Assembly (NCBI RefSeq): GCF_002236115.1
Contig: NZ_NIWT01000002.1
Location: 372,001 to 436,000, forward strand
DNA: 64,000 nucleotides
Reading direction: 5' to 3'
From: Pseudomonas jessenii
GTDB lineage: Bacteria; Pseudomonadota; Gammaproteobacteria; Pseudomonadales; Pseudomonadaceae
Below, piece by piece: positions 24,719 through 34,453 of this stretch. Both the position numbers and the translations under genes were made by a program. Within the stretch, counting starts at the first letter, position 1. Every line of letters starts with the position of its first letter. The notes beneath the pieces are model-generated. The model ran no database searches, was not told the DNA's origin, and was given only the letters and a program-made list of their open reading frames with translations.

Positions 24719-25438
24719 ATGCTGGATCAACTCGATCCCCCGGTTTCTACGCAAGACGATACGGAGACGCTTTCCGAGAACGTCTTCCGACGCATTCAGG
24801 CGGCTATCGTCAAAGGCGATATCGCGCCGGGCAGCAAAATCTCCGAACCGGAACTGGCGCGCACCTACGGCATCAGCCGTGGCCCGTTGCGCGAGGCCAT
24901 CCACCGTCTGGAAGGCCAGCGCCTGCTGGTTCGCGTGCCGCATGTCGGCGCACGGGTGGTGTCGCTCAATCACGCCGAACTGATTGAGCTATACGAAATC
25001 CGCGAATCCCTGGAAGGCATGGCCTGTCGCCTGGCCGCCGAGCGCATGAGCCTCGAAGAAATCGACGAGCTGCGTCGGGTCCTGGAAACCCACGAACGCG
25101 ATGAGGCGTTTCAGGCCGGGAGAGGCTACTACCAGCAGGAAGGCGATTTCGACTTCCACTACCGAATCATCCAGGGCAGCGGCAACCGTACGCTGACCCA
25201 AATGCTCTGCGGCGAGCTGTATCAACTGGTGCGCATGTACCGCATCCAGTTTTCCACCACGCCCAATCGCCCGCACCAGGCGTTTGCCGAGCACCACCGA
25301 ATTCTCGATGCCATCGCCGACCGTGACGGTGAACTGGCCGAGTTGTTGATGCGCCGTCACATCGGCGCCTCCAAACGCAACATCGCCCGTCATTACCAGG
25401 ACGGCGCTAACCCGACAGCCAAACGAGGTGAGTCATGA
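24719..25438 (+). CDS. prpR: GntR-family regulator of the methylcitrate operon
   Basis: A 239-residue FadR-subfamily GntR regulator. The N-terminal winged helix (about 17-85) includes [33 protein letters not shown], and an FCD effector domain follows (about 95-225; metal-binding Asp/His residues in FDFHYRII and EHHRILDAI). It is the first gene of the prp operon and overlaps prpB by 4 bp (ATGA). In Pseudomonas this GntR protein replaces the sigma54-dependent PrpR of enterobacteria. It is presumably a repressor relieved by 2-methylcitrate or a related metabolite. The ATG at 24719 was chosen because it follows the conserved operator; an in-frame opening at 24611 runs through the promoter. Confidence 0.9.
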   Translation: MLDQLDPPVSTQDDTETLSENVFRRIQAAIVKGDIAPGSKISEPELARTYGISRGPLREAIHRLEGQRLLVRVPHVGARVVSLNHAELIELYEIRESLEGMACRLAAERMSLEEIDELRRVLETHERDEAFQAGRGYYQQEGDFDFHYRIIQGSGNRTLTQMLCGELYQLVRMYRIQFSTTPNRPHQAFAEHHRILDAIADRDGELAELLMRRHIGASKRNIARHYQDGANPTAKRGES

Positions 25439-26325
25439 GTTTGAACAAGAGCACTCCAGGCCAGCGTTTCCGCGATGCGGTCGCCAGCGAGCATCCATTG
25501 CAAGTGGTCGGCGCGATCAACGCCAACCATGCGCTGCTGGCCAAGCGCGCCGGTTTCAAGGCGATCTACCTGTCGGGTGGCGGGGTGGCTGCCGGCTCCC
25601 TCGGCGTGCCGGACCTGGGCATCACCGGCCTGGATGACGTGCTGACCGACGTGCGCCGCATCACCGATGTTTGCGACCTGCCGCTGCTGGTGGATGTGGA
25701 CACCGGTTTCGGTTCCTCGGCGTTCAACGTCGCCCGTACCGTGAAGTCGATGATCAAGTTCGGCGCGGCGGCGATTCACATCGAAGACCAGGTCGGCGCC
25801 AAGCGCTGCGGTCACCGTCCTAACAAGGAAATCGTGACCCAGCAGGAAATGGTCGACCGCATCAAAGCGGCCGTCGATGCCCGTACCGATGACAGCTTCG
25901 TGATCATGGCCCGTACCGACGCCCTGGCGGTGGAAGGTCTGGAGTCTGCCCTGGATCGCGCCGCCGCGTGCATCGAGGCCGGCGCTGACATGGTGTTCCC
26001 GGAAGCCATCACTGAGCTGGAAATGTACAAGCTGTTCGCCAATCGCGTGAAAGCGCCGATCCTGGCCAACATCACCGAATTCGGCGCGACGCCGCTGTAC
26101 ACCACCGAACAGCTGGCCGCTGCCGACGTATCGCTGGTGCTGTACCCGCTGTCGGCGTTCCGTGCCATGAACAAGGCTGCGGAAAACGTCTACACCGCGA
26201 TCCGTCGCGATGGCACGCAACAGAACGTCATCGACACCATGCAGACTCGCATGGAACTTTACGATCGCATCGACTACCACACCTTCGAGCAGAAGCTCGA
26301 TGCGTTGTTCGCCGCGAAAAAATAA
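25435..26325 (+). CDS. prpB: 2-methylisocitrate lyase PrpB
   Basis: A 296-residue isocitrate-lyase-superfamily enzyme that splits 2-methylisocitrate into pyruvate and succinate, the last step of the methylcitrate cycle for propionate. The signature KRCGHR (123-128) carries the catalytic Cys125. The Mg-binding acidic residues lie in VDVDTGFG (87-94) and HIEDQ. Length and sequence are typical. Translation is coupled to prpR through a 4-bp overlap. A REPIN separates it from prpC. Confidence 0.96.
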   Translation: MSLNKSTPGQRFRDAVASEHPLQVVGAINANHALLAKRAGFKAIYLSGGGVAAGSLGVPDLGITGLDDVLTDVRRITDVCDLPLLVDVDTGFGSSAFNVARTVKSMIKFGAAAIHIEDQVGAKRCGHRPNKEIVTQQEMVDRIKAAVDARTDDSFVIMARTDALAVEGLESALDRAAACIEAGADMVFPEAITELEMYKLFANRVKAPILANITEFGATPLYTTEQLAAADVSLVLYPLSAFRAMNKAAENVYTAIRRDGTQQNVIDTMQTRMELYDRIDYHTFEQKLDALFAAKK

Positions 26326-26340
26326 TGAACACCGTGTACC

Positions 26341-26440
26341 TGTAGGAGCGAGTTCGCTCGCGATGGTGGGCCATACACCGCGGGGTATCAGTTTTCCCGC
26401 GTCATCATCGGCGTCCATCGCGAGCAAGCTCGCTCCTACA
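26341..26440. repeat. REPIN inside the prp operon (prpB-prpC)
   Basis: An inverted REP doublet with a non-standard spacer; the left arm has agttcgctcgcgatgg. It starts 15 bp after the prpB stop. Confidence 0.88.
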
Positions 26441-26486
26441 GATGAAAGATTGGTTTCCCTAAAAAATTCAAGAATTGGAGACAGCA

Positions 26487-27614
26487 ATGGCCGAAGCAAA
26501 AGTACTCAGTGGCGCCGGGCTCCGTGGCCAGGTAGCCGGGCAAACCGCACTGTCCACCGTGGGCCAGTCGGGTGCCGGTCTGACCTATCGTGGTTATGAC
26601 GTACGTGAACTGGCGGCTGACGCACAGTTCGAAGAAGTTGCTTACCTGCTGCTGTACGGCGAACTGCCGAGCAAGGCGCAACTGGCAGCCTACGTTGCCA
26701 AACTGAGCAAGCTGCGCGACCTGCCGCAAGCGCTCAAAGAAGTGCTGGAACGCATCCCCGCCGACGCCCACCCGATGGACGTGATGCGCACTGGCTGCTC
26801 GTTCCTGGGCAACCTGGAGCCGGAGAGCAACTTCTCCGAGCAACACGACAAGACCGACCGCCTGCTGGCCGCGTTCCCGGCGATCATGACCTACTGGTAT
26901 CGCTTCAGCCACGAAGGCAAGCGCATCGATTGCGTGAGTGACGAGCAGTCCATCGGCGGCCACTTCCTGCACCTGCTGCACGGCAAGAAGCCGAGCGAGC
27001 TGCACGTCAAGGTGATGAACGTTTCGCTGATCCTCTACGCGGAGCACGAGTTCAACGCGTCGACCTTCACCGCACGTGTTTGCGCCTCGACCCTGTCCGA
27101 CCTGTATTCGTGCATCACCGCGGCCATCGGCTCGCTGCGCGGTCCGCTGCACGGTGGCGCCAACGAAGCGGCGATGGAAATGATCGAGCGTTTCTCGTCG
27201 CCGGAAGACGCGATCAAGGGCACCCTCGGCATGCTCGAGCGCAAGGACAAGATCATGGGCTTCGGCCACGCGATCTATAAGGACAACGATCCGCGTAACG
27301 AGGTGATCAAGGGCTGGTCGAAAAAGCTTGCTGACGAAGTGGGTGACAAGGTGTTGTTCCCGGTGTCCGAAGCCATCGACAAGACCATGTGGGAGCAGAA
27401 GAAACTGTTCCCGAACGCCGACTTCTACCATGCCTCGGCGTACCACTTCATGGGCATCCCGACCAAGTTGTTCACACCGATCTTCGTCTGCTCGCGCCTG
27501 ACCGGCTGGGCCGCCCACGTGTACGAACAACGTGCCAACAACCGCATCATCCGTCCAAGCGCCGAATACACCGGCGTTGAGCAGCGCAAGTTCGTACCAA
27601 TCGAACAACGCTGA
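26487..27614 (+). CDS. prpC: 2-methylcitrate synthase PrpC
   Basis: A 375-residue citrate-synthase-family enzyme that condenses propionyl-CoA with oxaloacetate. Active-site segments are GPLHGGANEAAMEM (His222) and MGFGHAIYK (His261), with the usual Asp in the C-terminal third. Length fits the dimeric PrpC type. The ATG at 26487 has GGAG 9 bp upstream; an in-frame TTG four codons earlier overlaps that site and is unlikely. Third gene of the operon. Confidence 0.96.
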   Translation: MAEAKVLSGAGLRGQVAGQTALSTVGQSGAGLTYRGYDVRELAADAQFEEVAYLLLYGELPSKAQLAAYVAKLSKLRDLPQALKEVLERIPADAHPMDVMRTGCSFLGNLEPESNFSEQHDKTDRLLAAFPAIMTYWYRFSHEGKRIDCVSDEQSIGGHFLHLLHGKKPSELHVKVMNVSLILYAEHEFNASTFTARVCASTLSDLYSCITAAIGSLRGPLHGGANEAAMEMIERFSSPEDAIKGTLGMLERKDKIMGFGHAIYKDNDPRNEVIKGWSKKLADEVGDKVLFPVSEAIDKTMWEQKKLFPNADFYHASAYHFMGIPTKLFTPIFVCSRLTGWAAHVYEQRANNRIIRPSAEYTGVEQRKFVPIEQR

Positions 27615-27657
27615 ATGGTGGCGGCCGGCACCGGGATCTGAATGCAACGCAGATCCC

Positions 27658-27740
27658 TGTAGGAGCGAGCTTGCTCGCGATGGAGTGTCATTCACATTGG
27701 TGTCGACTGACACGCCATCGCGAGCAAGCTCGCTCCCACA
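27658..27740. repeat. REPIN inside the prp operon (prpC-acnD)
   Basis: An inverted REP doublet with a short spacer, in the 196-bp gap between prpC and acnD. Confidence 0.88.
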
Positions 27741-27810
27741 GTGGATTGTGTTCACTTCAAGTCTGGTGCCAGGCCCCACCTTTTGTAACTACCGTGACCG
27801 AGTCCTGACG

Positions 27811-30405
27811 ATGAACACACAATTTCGTAAACCGCTGCCCGGCAGCCACCTGGATTACTTCGATGTCCGCGCAGCGGTCGAGGCGATCCAGCCTGGCGCC
27901 TACGACACCCTGCCGTACACCTCCCGTGTACTGGCGGAAAACCTTGTGCGTCGCTGCGACCCGGCCACGCTCACCGAATCCCTGAAGCAATTCATCGAGC
28001 GCAAGCGCGACCTCGACTTCCCGTGGTTCCCGGCCCGCGTGGTGTGCCACGACATTCTCGGCCAGACCGCGCTGGTCGACCTCGCCGGCCTGCGTGACGC
28101 CATCGCCCTGCAGGGCGGTGATCCGGCGCAAGTGAACCCGGTGGTGCCGACCCAACTGATCGTCGACCACTCCCTGGCCGTCGAGCGCGGTGGCTTCGAT
28201 CCGGAAGCGTTCGAGAAGAACCGCGCCATCGAAGACCGTCGCAACGAAGACCGTTTCCACTTCATCAACTGGACCAAGAAGGCGTTCAAGAACGTCGACG
28301 TGATCCCGCCGGGCAACGGCATCATGCACCAGATCAACCTGGAGAAAATGTCTCCGGTGATCCAGGTGCGTGACGGCGTGGCCTTCCCTGATACCTGCGT
28401 CGGCACCGACAGCCACACCCCGCACGTCGATGCGTTGGGCGTGATCGCCATCGGTGTCGGTGGTCTGGAAGCCGAAAGCGTAATGCTCGGCCGCGCATCG
28501 TGGATGCGTCTGCCGGAAAGCGTCGGCGTCGAGCTGACCGGCAAGCTGCAGCCGGGCATCACCGCCACCGACATGGTGCTGGCGCTGACCGAGTTCCTGC
28601 GCAAGCAAAAAGTGGTTGGCGCGTGGCTGGAATTCTTCGGTGAAGGTGCTGCGGCGCTGACCCTCGGCGACCGCGCGACCATCTCCAACATGGCCCCGGA
28701 ATACGGCGCCACCGCGGCGATGTTCTACATCGACCAGCAGACCATCGACTACCTCAAGCTCACCGGCCGTGAAGACGAGCAGGTGCAGTTGGTCGAGAAC
28801 TACGCCAAGCAGGTCGGCCTGTGGGCTGACAGCCTCAAAGGCGCGCAATACGAGCGCGGCCTGACGTTCGACCTGTCCTCGGTAGTGCGTAACATGGCTG
28901 GCCCGAGCAACCCGCACGCCCGTGTGGCGGTTTCGGATCTGGCCGCCAAAGGCATCTCCGGTCAGTGGGACGATGTGCCGGGGCAAATGCCGGACGGCGC
29001 GGTGATCATCGCCGCCATCACCAGCTGCACCAACACCAGCAACCCGCGCAACGTGATCGCTGCCGGCCTGCTGGCGCGCAATGCCAACAAGCTCGGCCTG
29101 ACCCGCAAGCCGTGGGTCAAGTCGTCCCTGGCACCGGGCTCCAAAACCGTGGCGCTGTACCTCGATGAAGCCGGTTTGACCGATGAGCTGGAACAGCTCG
29201 GTTTCGGCGTCGTGGCCTTCGCCTGCACCACCTGCAACGGCATGTCCGGCGCACTGGACCCGGTGATCCAGCAAGAGATCATCGACCGTGACCTGTACGC
29301 CACTGCTGTGTTGTCCGGTAACCGTAACTTCGACGGCCGGATTCACCCGTACGCCAAGCAGGCGTTCCTCGCGTCGCCGCCACTGGTGGTCGCTTACGCC
29401 ATCGCCGGTACCATCCGTTTCGACATCGAAAAAGATGTGCTGGGCGTTGTCGACGGCAAGGAAATCCGCCTGAAGGACATCTGGCCGAGCGACGAAGAAA
29501 TCGACGCTGTGGTGAAAGCCTCGGTCAAGCCTGAGCAGTTCCGTCAGGTCTACATCCCGATGTTCGCCATCCACGAAGACACCGGTCCCAAAGTCGCGCC
29601 GCTGTACGAGTGGCGCGAGATGAGCACCTACATCCGCCGTCCGCCGTACTGGGAAGGCGCACTGGCCGGCGCCCGTCCGCTCAAGGGCATGCGCCCGCTG
29701 GCGGTGCTGCCGGACAACATCACCACCGATCACCTGTCGCCGTCCAACGCCATCATGCTCGACAGCGCCGCGGGCGAATACCTGGCGAAAATGGGCCTGC
29801 CGGAAGAGGACTTCAACTCCTACGCGACTCATAGGGGCGACCATTTGACTGCGCAGCGCGCAACCTTCGCCAACCCGAAACTGTTCAACGAAATGGTTCT
29901 GGAAAACGGCAAGGTCAAGCAGGGCTCGCTGGCCCGCGTCGAGCCGGAAGGCAAAGTGATGCGCATGTGGGAAGCCATCGAAACCTACATGGATCGCAAG
30001 CAGCCGCTGATCATCATCGCAGGTGCCGACTACGGTCAGGGTTCGTCCCGCGACTGGGCGGCCAAGGGCGTGCGCCTGGCGGGTGTGGAAGCGATTGCCG
30101 CCGAAGGTTTCGAGCGCATTCACCGCACCAACCTGGTGGGCATGGGCGTGTTGCCGCTGGAATTCAAGCCGGGCACCAACCGCCACACCCTGGCCATCGA
30201 CGGCAGCGAAACCTACGACGTGATTGGCGACCGCACCCCGCGTGCCGAGCTGACCCTGGTGATCCATCGCAAGAATGGCGAGCGCGTCGATGTGCCGGTG
30301 ACCTGCCGCCTCGACACTGCTGAAGAAGTGTCGATCTACGAAGCCGGTGGCGTGCTGCAACGCTTCGCCCAGGACTTCCTCGAAGAGTCGGCGGTTGCCG
30401 TTTAA
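27811..30405 (+). CDS. acnD: Fe/S-dependent 2-methylcitrate dehydratase AcnD
   Basis: An 864-residue aconitase-family enzyme of the AcnA type. The three [4Fe-4S] ligand cysteines are Cys406 (ITSCTNTSNP) and Cys472/Cys475 (ACTTCNG). The C-terminal swivel domain carries the GADYGQGSSRDWAAKG motif. It dehydrates 2-methylcitrate to a 2-methylaconitate isomer, which PrpF then isomerises. The ATG at 27811 gives the usual length; the open frame continues upstream into the REPIN, which is not coding. It is followed by prpF. Confidence 0.95.
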   Translation: MNTQFRKPLPGSHLDYFDVRAAVEAIQPGAYDTLPYTSRVLAENLVRRCDPATLTESLKQFIERKRDLDFPWFPARVVCHDILGQTALVDLAGLRDAIALQGGDPAQVNPVVPTQLIVDHSLAVERGGFDPEAFEKNRAIEDRRNEDRFHFINWTKKAFKNVDVIPPGNGIMHQINLEKMSPVIQVRDGVAFPDTCVGTDSHTPHVDALGVIAIGVGGLEAESVMLGRASWMRLPESVGVELTGKLQPGITATDMVLALTEFLRKQKVVGAWLEFFGEGAAALTLGDRATISNMAPEYGATAAMFYIDQQTIDYLKLTGREDEQVQLVENYAKQVGLWADSLKGAQYERGLTFDLSSVVRNMAGPSNPHARVAVSDLAAKGISGQWDDVPGQMPDGAVIIAAITSCTNTSNPRNVIAAGLLARNANKLGLTRKPWVKSSLAPGSKTVALYLDEAGLTDELEQLGFGVVAFACTTCNGMSGALDPVIQQEIIDRDLYATAVLSGNRNFDGRIHPYAKQAFLASPPLVVAYAIAGTIRFDIEKDVLGVVDGKEIRLKDIWPSDEEIDAVVKASVKPEQFRQVYIPMFAIHEDTGPKVAPLYEWREMSTYIRRPPYWEGALAGARPLKGMRPLAVLPDNITTDHLSPSNAIMLDSAAGEYLAKMGLPEEDFNSYATHRGDHLTAQRATFANPKLFNEMVLENGKVKQGSLARVEPEGKVMRMWEAIETYMDRKQPLIIIAGADYGQGSSRDWAAKGVRLAGVEAIAAEGFERIHRTNLVGMGVLPLEFKPGTNRHTLAIDGSETYDVIGDRTPRAELTLVIHRKNGERVDVPVTCRLDTAEEVSIYEAGGVLQRFAQDFLEESAVAV

Positions 30406-30416
30406 CACGCGCAGTA

Positions 30417-30445
30417 CAGATACGGGACTTCAAGTCCCGTATCTG
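30417..30445 (+). repeat. near-perfect hairpin between acnD and prpF
   Basis: Arms of 14 bp (CAGATACGGGACTT and its complement) flank one central base. No T run follows, so it is unlikely to be a terminator. It lies 12 bp after the acnD stop, and the prpF ribosome binding site (TTAGGAG) follows it. Confidence 0.75.
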
Positions 30446-30471
30446 CTTTCAGATTAGGAGTAACGAGCACC

Positions 30472-31662
30472 ATGGCTCATGCACCGCAGATCAAAATTCC
30501 AGCGACATACATGCGCGGCGGCACCAGCAAAGGCGTGTTTTTCAGCCTGAAGGATTTACCTGAAGCTGCACAGGTCCCGGGCCAGGCCCGCGATGCTTTG
30601 CTGCTGCGGGTGATCGGCAGCCCCGACCCGTATGACAAACAAATCGACGGCATGGGTGGCGCGACTTCCAGCACCAGCAAAACCGTGATCCTGTCGAAAA
30701 GCATCAAGGCCGATCACGATGTCGATTACCTGTTCGGTCAGGTGTCCATCGACAAGCCCTTCGTGGATTGGAGCGGCAACTGCGGCAACCTGTCGGCGGC
30801 GGTCGGTTCGTTCGCCGTCAGCAATGGCCTGGTGGACGCCAGCCGCATCCCGCACAACGGCGTGGCGGTGGTTCGCGTGTGGCAGGCCAACATTGGCAAG
30901 ACCATCATCGCCCACGTGCCGATCACCAATGGTGAAGTACAGGAAACCGGCGATTTCGAACTCGACGGCGTGACCTTCCCGGCGGCCGAAGTGCAGATCG
31001 AGTTCCTCGATCCGGCGGCGGACGAAGAGGGCGGCGGCGGTTCGATGTTCCCTACCGGCAACCTGGTGGACGACCTGGAAGTGCCCGGCGTCGGCACCTT
31101 CAAGGCGACCATGATCAATGCCGGCATCCCGACGATTTTCGTCAATGCCGAAGACATCGGCTACAAGGGCACCGAGTTGCAGGGCGCGATCAACGGCGAC
31201 CCGAAAGCCTTGCTGATGTTCGAAACCATCCGCGCCTACGGGGCATTGCGCATGGGCCTGATCTCGAACGTCGACGAAGCGGCCAAGCGGCAGCACACGC
31301 CGAAGGTGGCCTTCGTCGCCAAACCGGCGGATTACGTATCGTCCAGTGGTAAGGCCATTGCGGCGGGTGATGTCGACCTGCTGGTGCGTGCACTGTCCAT
31401 GGGCAAGTTGCACCACGCGATGATGGGTACTGCTGCGGTGGCAATCGGCACGGCGGCAGCGATCACCGGTACGCTGGTTAACCTCGCGGCAGGCGGTATC
31501 GAACGCAACGCGGTGCGCTTCGGCCACCCGTCCGGTACCTTGCGCGTCGGCGCCGAGGCCAGCCAGGTCAATGGCGAGTGGACCGTGAACAAAGCGATCA
31601 TGAGCCGCAGTGCACGGGTGTTGATGGAAGGGTTTGTCCGTGTGCCGGGTGATTCTTTCTAA
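30472..31662 (+). CDS. prpF: 2-methylaconitate cis-trans isomerase PrpF
   Basis: A 396-residue protein of the PrpF/diaminopimelate-epimerase-like fold. Typical features are the start IKIPATYMRGGTSKGVFF, the DWSGNCGNLSAAVG segment with the active-site-region Cys, and GGIERNAVRFGHPSG near the end. It isomerises the trans-2-methylaconitate made by AcnD. It occurs only with AcnD-type pathways, as here. The start ATG has a TTAGGAGTAACG ribosome binding site. Confidence 0.95.
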   Translation: MAHAPQIKIPATYMRGGTSKGVFFSLKDLPEAAQVPGQARDALLLRVIGSPDPYDKQIDGMGGATSSTSKTVILSKSIKADHDVDYLFGQVSIDKPFVDWSGNCGNLSAAVGSFAVSNGLVDASRIPHNGVAVVRVWQANIGKTIIAHVPITNGEVQETGDFELDGVTFPAAEVQIEFLDPAADEEGGGGSMFPTGNLVDDLEVPGVGTFKATMINAGIPTIFVNAEDIGYKGTELQGAINGDPKALLMFETIRAYGALRMGLISNVDEAAKRQHTPKVAFVAKPADYVSSSGKAIAAGDVDLLVRALSMGKLHHAMMGTAAVAIGTAAAITGTLVNLAAGGIERNAVRFGHPSGTLRVGAEASQVNGEWTVNKAIMSRSARVLMEGFVRVPGDSF

Positions 31663-31677
31663 GATCATCCAAACACC

Positions 31678-31767
31678 TGTGGGAGCGAGCTTGCTCGCGA
31701 TGGGGCCAACACATTCAATACGTGTGCTGGCTGATGCACCGCCATCTCGAGCAAGCTCGCTCCCACA
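31678..31767. repeat. REPIN inside the prp operon (prpF-prpD)
   Basis: An inverted REP doublet; the right arm has tctcgagcaagctcgc, a one-base change from the usual tcgcgagcaagctcgc. It lies in the 196-bp gap before prpD. Confidence 0.85.
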
Positions 31768-31858
31768 GTGGCCTGCATTTCAATCATAAGAATTTGTCAT
31801 TGACTGAGATTGCCCTGAACCGAGGTCCCATCAACGAACACCGCAGAGTGAATCGAAC

Positions 31859-33343
31859 ATGAGTGCCAACGTCGACCTGAACAACCGCCCCGACTACGAC
31901 AAGGTCCTGCAGGACATTGCCGATTACGTCCTCAACTACAAGATCGAGTCAAAAGAGGCGCTGGATACTGCGCGTAACTGTCTGATCGATACCTTGGGTT
32001 GCGGCCTGCTGGCCCTGCGTTTTCCCGAGTGCACCAAGCATTTGGGGCCAGTGGTAGAAGGCACTGTCGTGCCGTTCGGCGCCCGGGTGCCGGGGACCAG
32101 TTACCGACTCGATCCTGTGAAGGCGGCGTGGGACATCGGCTGCATCGTGCGCTGGCTCGACTACAACGACACCTGGCTCGCGGCGGAGTGGGGGCATCCG
32201 TCGGACAACCTCGGCGGTATTCTCGCGGTAGCCGACCATTTATCACAAAAGCACCTGGCTAATGGTGTGGCACCGCTGACCGTGCGTACAGTGCTTGAAG
32301 CGATGATCATGGCCCATGAGATTCAAGGCGTGATTGCCCTGGAAAACTCGTTCAACCGTGTCGGCCTCGATCACGTCATTCTGGTGAAAGTGGCCTCGAC
32401 CGCAGTCACCGCCAAGCTGATGGGTGCCAATCGCGAGCAGTTGTTGTCGGCGTTGTCTCACGCCTTTGCTGACGGTCAGGCATTGCGCACGTATCGGCAT
32501 GCGCCGAATGCCGGTTCGCGTAAATCCTGGGCGGCGGGGGATGCGTCCAGTCGTGGCGTGCGTTTGGCGGACATGGCGATGCGCGGCGAAATGGGTATTC
32601 CCGGTGTGTTGAGTGCCAGGCAGTGGGGGTTTTACGACGTATTGTTCAGCCACACCAACAACGATCTGGCGCTCAAGCCTGAAGACAAGCGTGCGTTCAG
32701 TTTCTCGCGACCGTACGGCAGTTATGTGATGGAAAACGTGTTGTTCAAGATCAGTTTTCCGGCCGAGTTCCATGCGCAAACGGCCTGTGAGGCGGCGGTA
32801 ACCCTGCATCCGCAAGTGCGCAATCGTCTGCACGAAATCGACCGGATCGTCATCACCACTCACGAGTCGGCGATTCGCATCATTTCCAAGGTCGGCCCGC
32901 TGGCCAATGCCGCTGATCGCGATCACTGCATCCAGTACATGACTGCCGTGCCGCTGGCCTTTGGCAATCTGGTTGCCGAGTATTACGAAGATGATTTCCA
33001 CAAGGCGCATCCGATCATCGATGTGCTGCGCGACAAGATGGTGATAGTTGAGGAGCCGCGTTTCACCCGTGAGTATCTGGAGTCCGACAAGCGCTCCATT
33101 GCCAACGCGGTGCAGGTGTTTTTCAAGGACGGGTCGAGTACTGAAAACGTGGTGGTGGAATACCCGATTGGGCATCGTCGACGTCGGGTCGAAGGCATTC
33201 CGTTGCTGGAGGACAAGTTCAGGGCGAACTTGCTGACACGATTCACCGGGCAGCGTAGCGAGGAGATTTTTGCACTGTGCAGGGATCAGCAGAAACTTGA
33301 GGCGACACCGGTAAACCGGTTTGTGGATTTGTTTGTTATCTAG
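31859..33343 (+). CDS. prpD: 2-methylcitrate dehydratase PrpD (MmgE/PrpD family)
   Basis: A 494-residue iron-independent dehydratase of the MmgE/PrpD family. The start is [17 protein letters not shown], and the family blocks [26 protein letters not shown] and [17 protein letters not shown] are clear. In organisms with AcnD-PrpF, PrpD is partly redundant for 2-methylcitrate dehydration. It is the last gene of the operon, after a REPIN. Confidence 0.94.
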   Translation: MSANVDLNNRPDYDKVLQDIADYVLNYKIESKEALDTARNCLIDTLGCGLLALRFPECTKHLGPVVEGTVVPFGARVPGTSYRLDPVKAAWDIGCIVRWLDYNDTWLAAEWGHPSDNLGGILAVADHLSQKHLANGVAPLTVRTVLEAMIMAHEIQGVIALENSFNRVGLDHVILVKVASTAVTAKLMGANREQLLSALSHAFADGQALRTYRHAPNAGSRKSWAAGDASSRGVRLADMAMRGEMGIPGVLSARQWGFYDVLFSHTNNDLALKPEDKRAFSFSRPYGSYVMENVLFKISFPAEFHAQTACEAAVTLHPQVRNRLHEIDRIVITTHESAIRIISKVGPLANAADRDHCIQYMTAVPLAFGNLVAEYYEDDFHKAHPIIDVLRDKMVIVEEPRFTREYLESDKRSIANAVQVFFKDGSSTENVVVEYPIGHRRRRVEGIPLLEDKFRANLLTRFTGQRSEEIFALCRDQQKLEATPVNRFVDLFVI

Positions 33344-33360
33344 GAGACCGCGTTATCGTT

Positions 33361-33437
33361 CATCGCGAGCAGGCTCGCTCCCACAGGAGATCTGCGGTGA
33401 ACACAAATCAACTGTGGGAGCGAGCTTGCTCGCGATG
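33361..33437. repeat. REPIN, outward-facing arms
   Basis: A REP pair in reversed orientation between the convergent prpD and ppsR genes. Confidence 0.85.
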
Positions 33438-33460
33438 AGGGCCGAACAGGCAATAAAGAA

Positions 33461-34279
33461 CTACTTGAAACGCCGCTCCACACCTTTCTCCACGAGAATC
33501 TTCGCGGAGATTTCTTCTACGGAAAAGTGCGTGGAGTTGATGTTCGGAATGTTCTCGCGGCGGAACAGGTTTTCCACCTCGCGAACTTCGAACTCGCACT
33601 GGGCGTAGCTCGAATAGCGGCTGTTGGGCTTGCGCTCGTTGCGGATCGCGGTAAGGCGGTCCGGGTCGATGGTCAGGCCGAACAGCTTGTGCTGGTGGGC
33701 GCGCAGGGCGGACGGCAGTTGCAGGCGCTCCATGTCGTCTTCGGTCAGCGGGTAGTTGGCTGCACGGATACCGAACTGCATCGCCATGTACAGGCACGTC
33801 GGCGTCTTACCACATCGCGACACGCCCACTAGTATCAGGTCGGCCTTGTCGTAATAGTGCGTGCGGGCGCCGTCGTCGTTGTCGAGGGCGAAGTTAACGG
33901 CCTCGATACGCTCCATGTAGTTGGTGTTGGCGCCGATGGAGTGGGACTTGCCCACGGTATAGGAAGAATGCTCGGTCAGTTCCTGTTCAAGCGGTGCCAG
34001 GAACGTCGAGAAAATGTCGATCATGAAACCATTCGAGGTTGCGAGAATCTCACGAATGTCCTGATTGACGATGGTGTCGAAGATAATCGGACGGAAGCCG
34101 TCGGTTTCGGCGGCTTTGTTGATTTGTTGTACCATGGCCCGCGCTTTGTCCACGTTGTCGATGTACGGCCGCGTGACTTTGCTGAAGGTAATGTTTTCGA
34201 ACTGCGCCAGAAGGCTTTGACCCAGGGTTTCGGCGGTAATGCCGGTACCATCGGAGATAAAGAAAGCAGATCGTTTCAT
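33461..34279 (-). CDS. ppsR: phosphoenolpyruvate synthase regulatory protein (kinase/pyrophosphorylase)
   Basis: A 272-residue DUF299 protein that controls PEP synthase: it phosphorylates a Thr next to the catalytic His using ADP and removes it by Pi-dependent pyrophosphorolysis. The start [20 protein letters not shown] and the P-loop-like [10 protein letters not shown] are typical. It is divergent from its target ppsA across a 174-bp shared promoter region, a conserved pairing. The start at 34279 was chosen by homology of the N-terminus; the open frame runs 22 codons further. Confidence 0.94.
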   Translation of the reverse strand: MKRSAFFISDGTGITAETLGQSLLAQFENITFSKVTRPYIDNVDKARAMVQQINKAAETDGFRPIIFDTIVNQDIREILATSNGFMIDIFSTFLAPLEQELTEHSSYTVGKSHSIGANTNYMERIEAVNFALDNDDGARTHYYDKADLILVGVSRCGKTPTCLYMAMQFGIRAANYPLTEDDMERLQLPSALRAHQHKLFGLTIDPDRLTAIRNERKPNSRYSSYAQCEFEVREVENLFRRENIPNINSTHFSVEEISAKILVEKGVERRFK

Positions 34280-34453
34280 TTGCACCTTGGGCCTTAAGCT
34301 AGTGACGAATCTTGGATATGATAGGCGCGATTTGCCGGCCGCCATTGGCCCGCATTCTCACTTATTTTCCAGGTCCAGGCCATATAACCGGCAAATGCTC
34401 ACTTAAGCAGCCGGTTTCTGAGCTTTTCCAACACAGTTAGTGGAGAGATCACC

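Noticed and set aside
27757..30408. An 883-codon ORF antisense to acnD, and similar long antisense ORFs opposite nirB, ppsA and nasA
   Set aside because: The opposite strand encodes unmistakable enzymes; the antisense products are His/Arg/Gln-rich with no recognisable domain.
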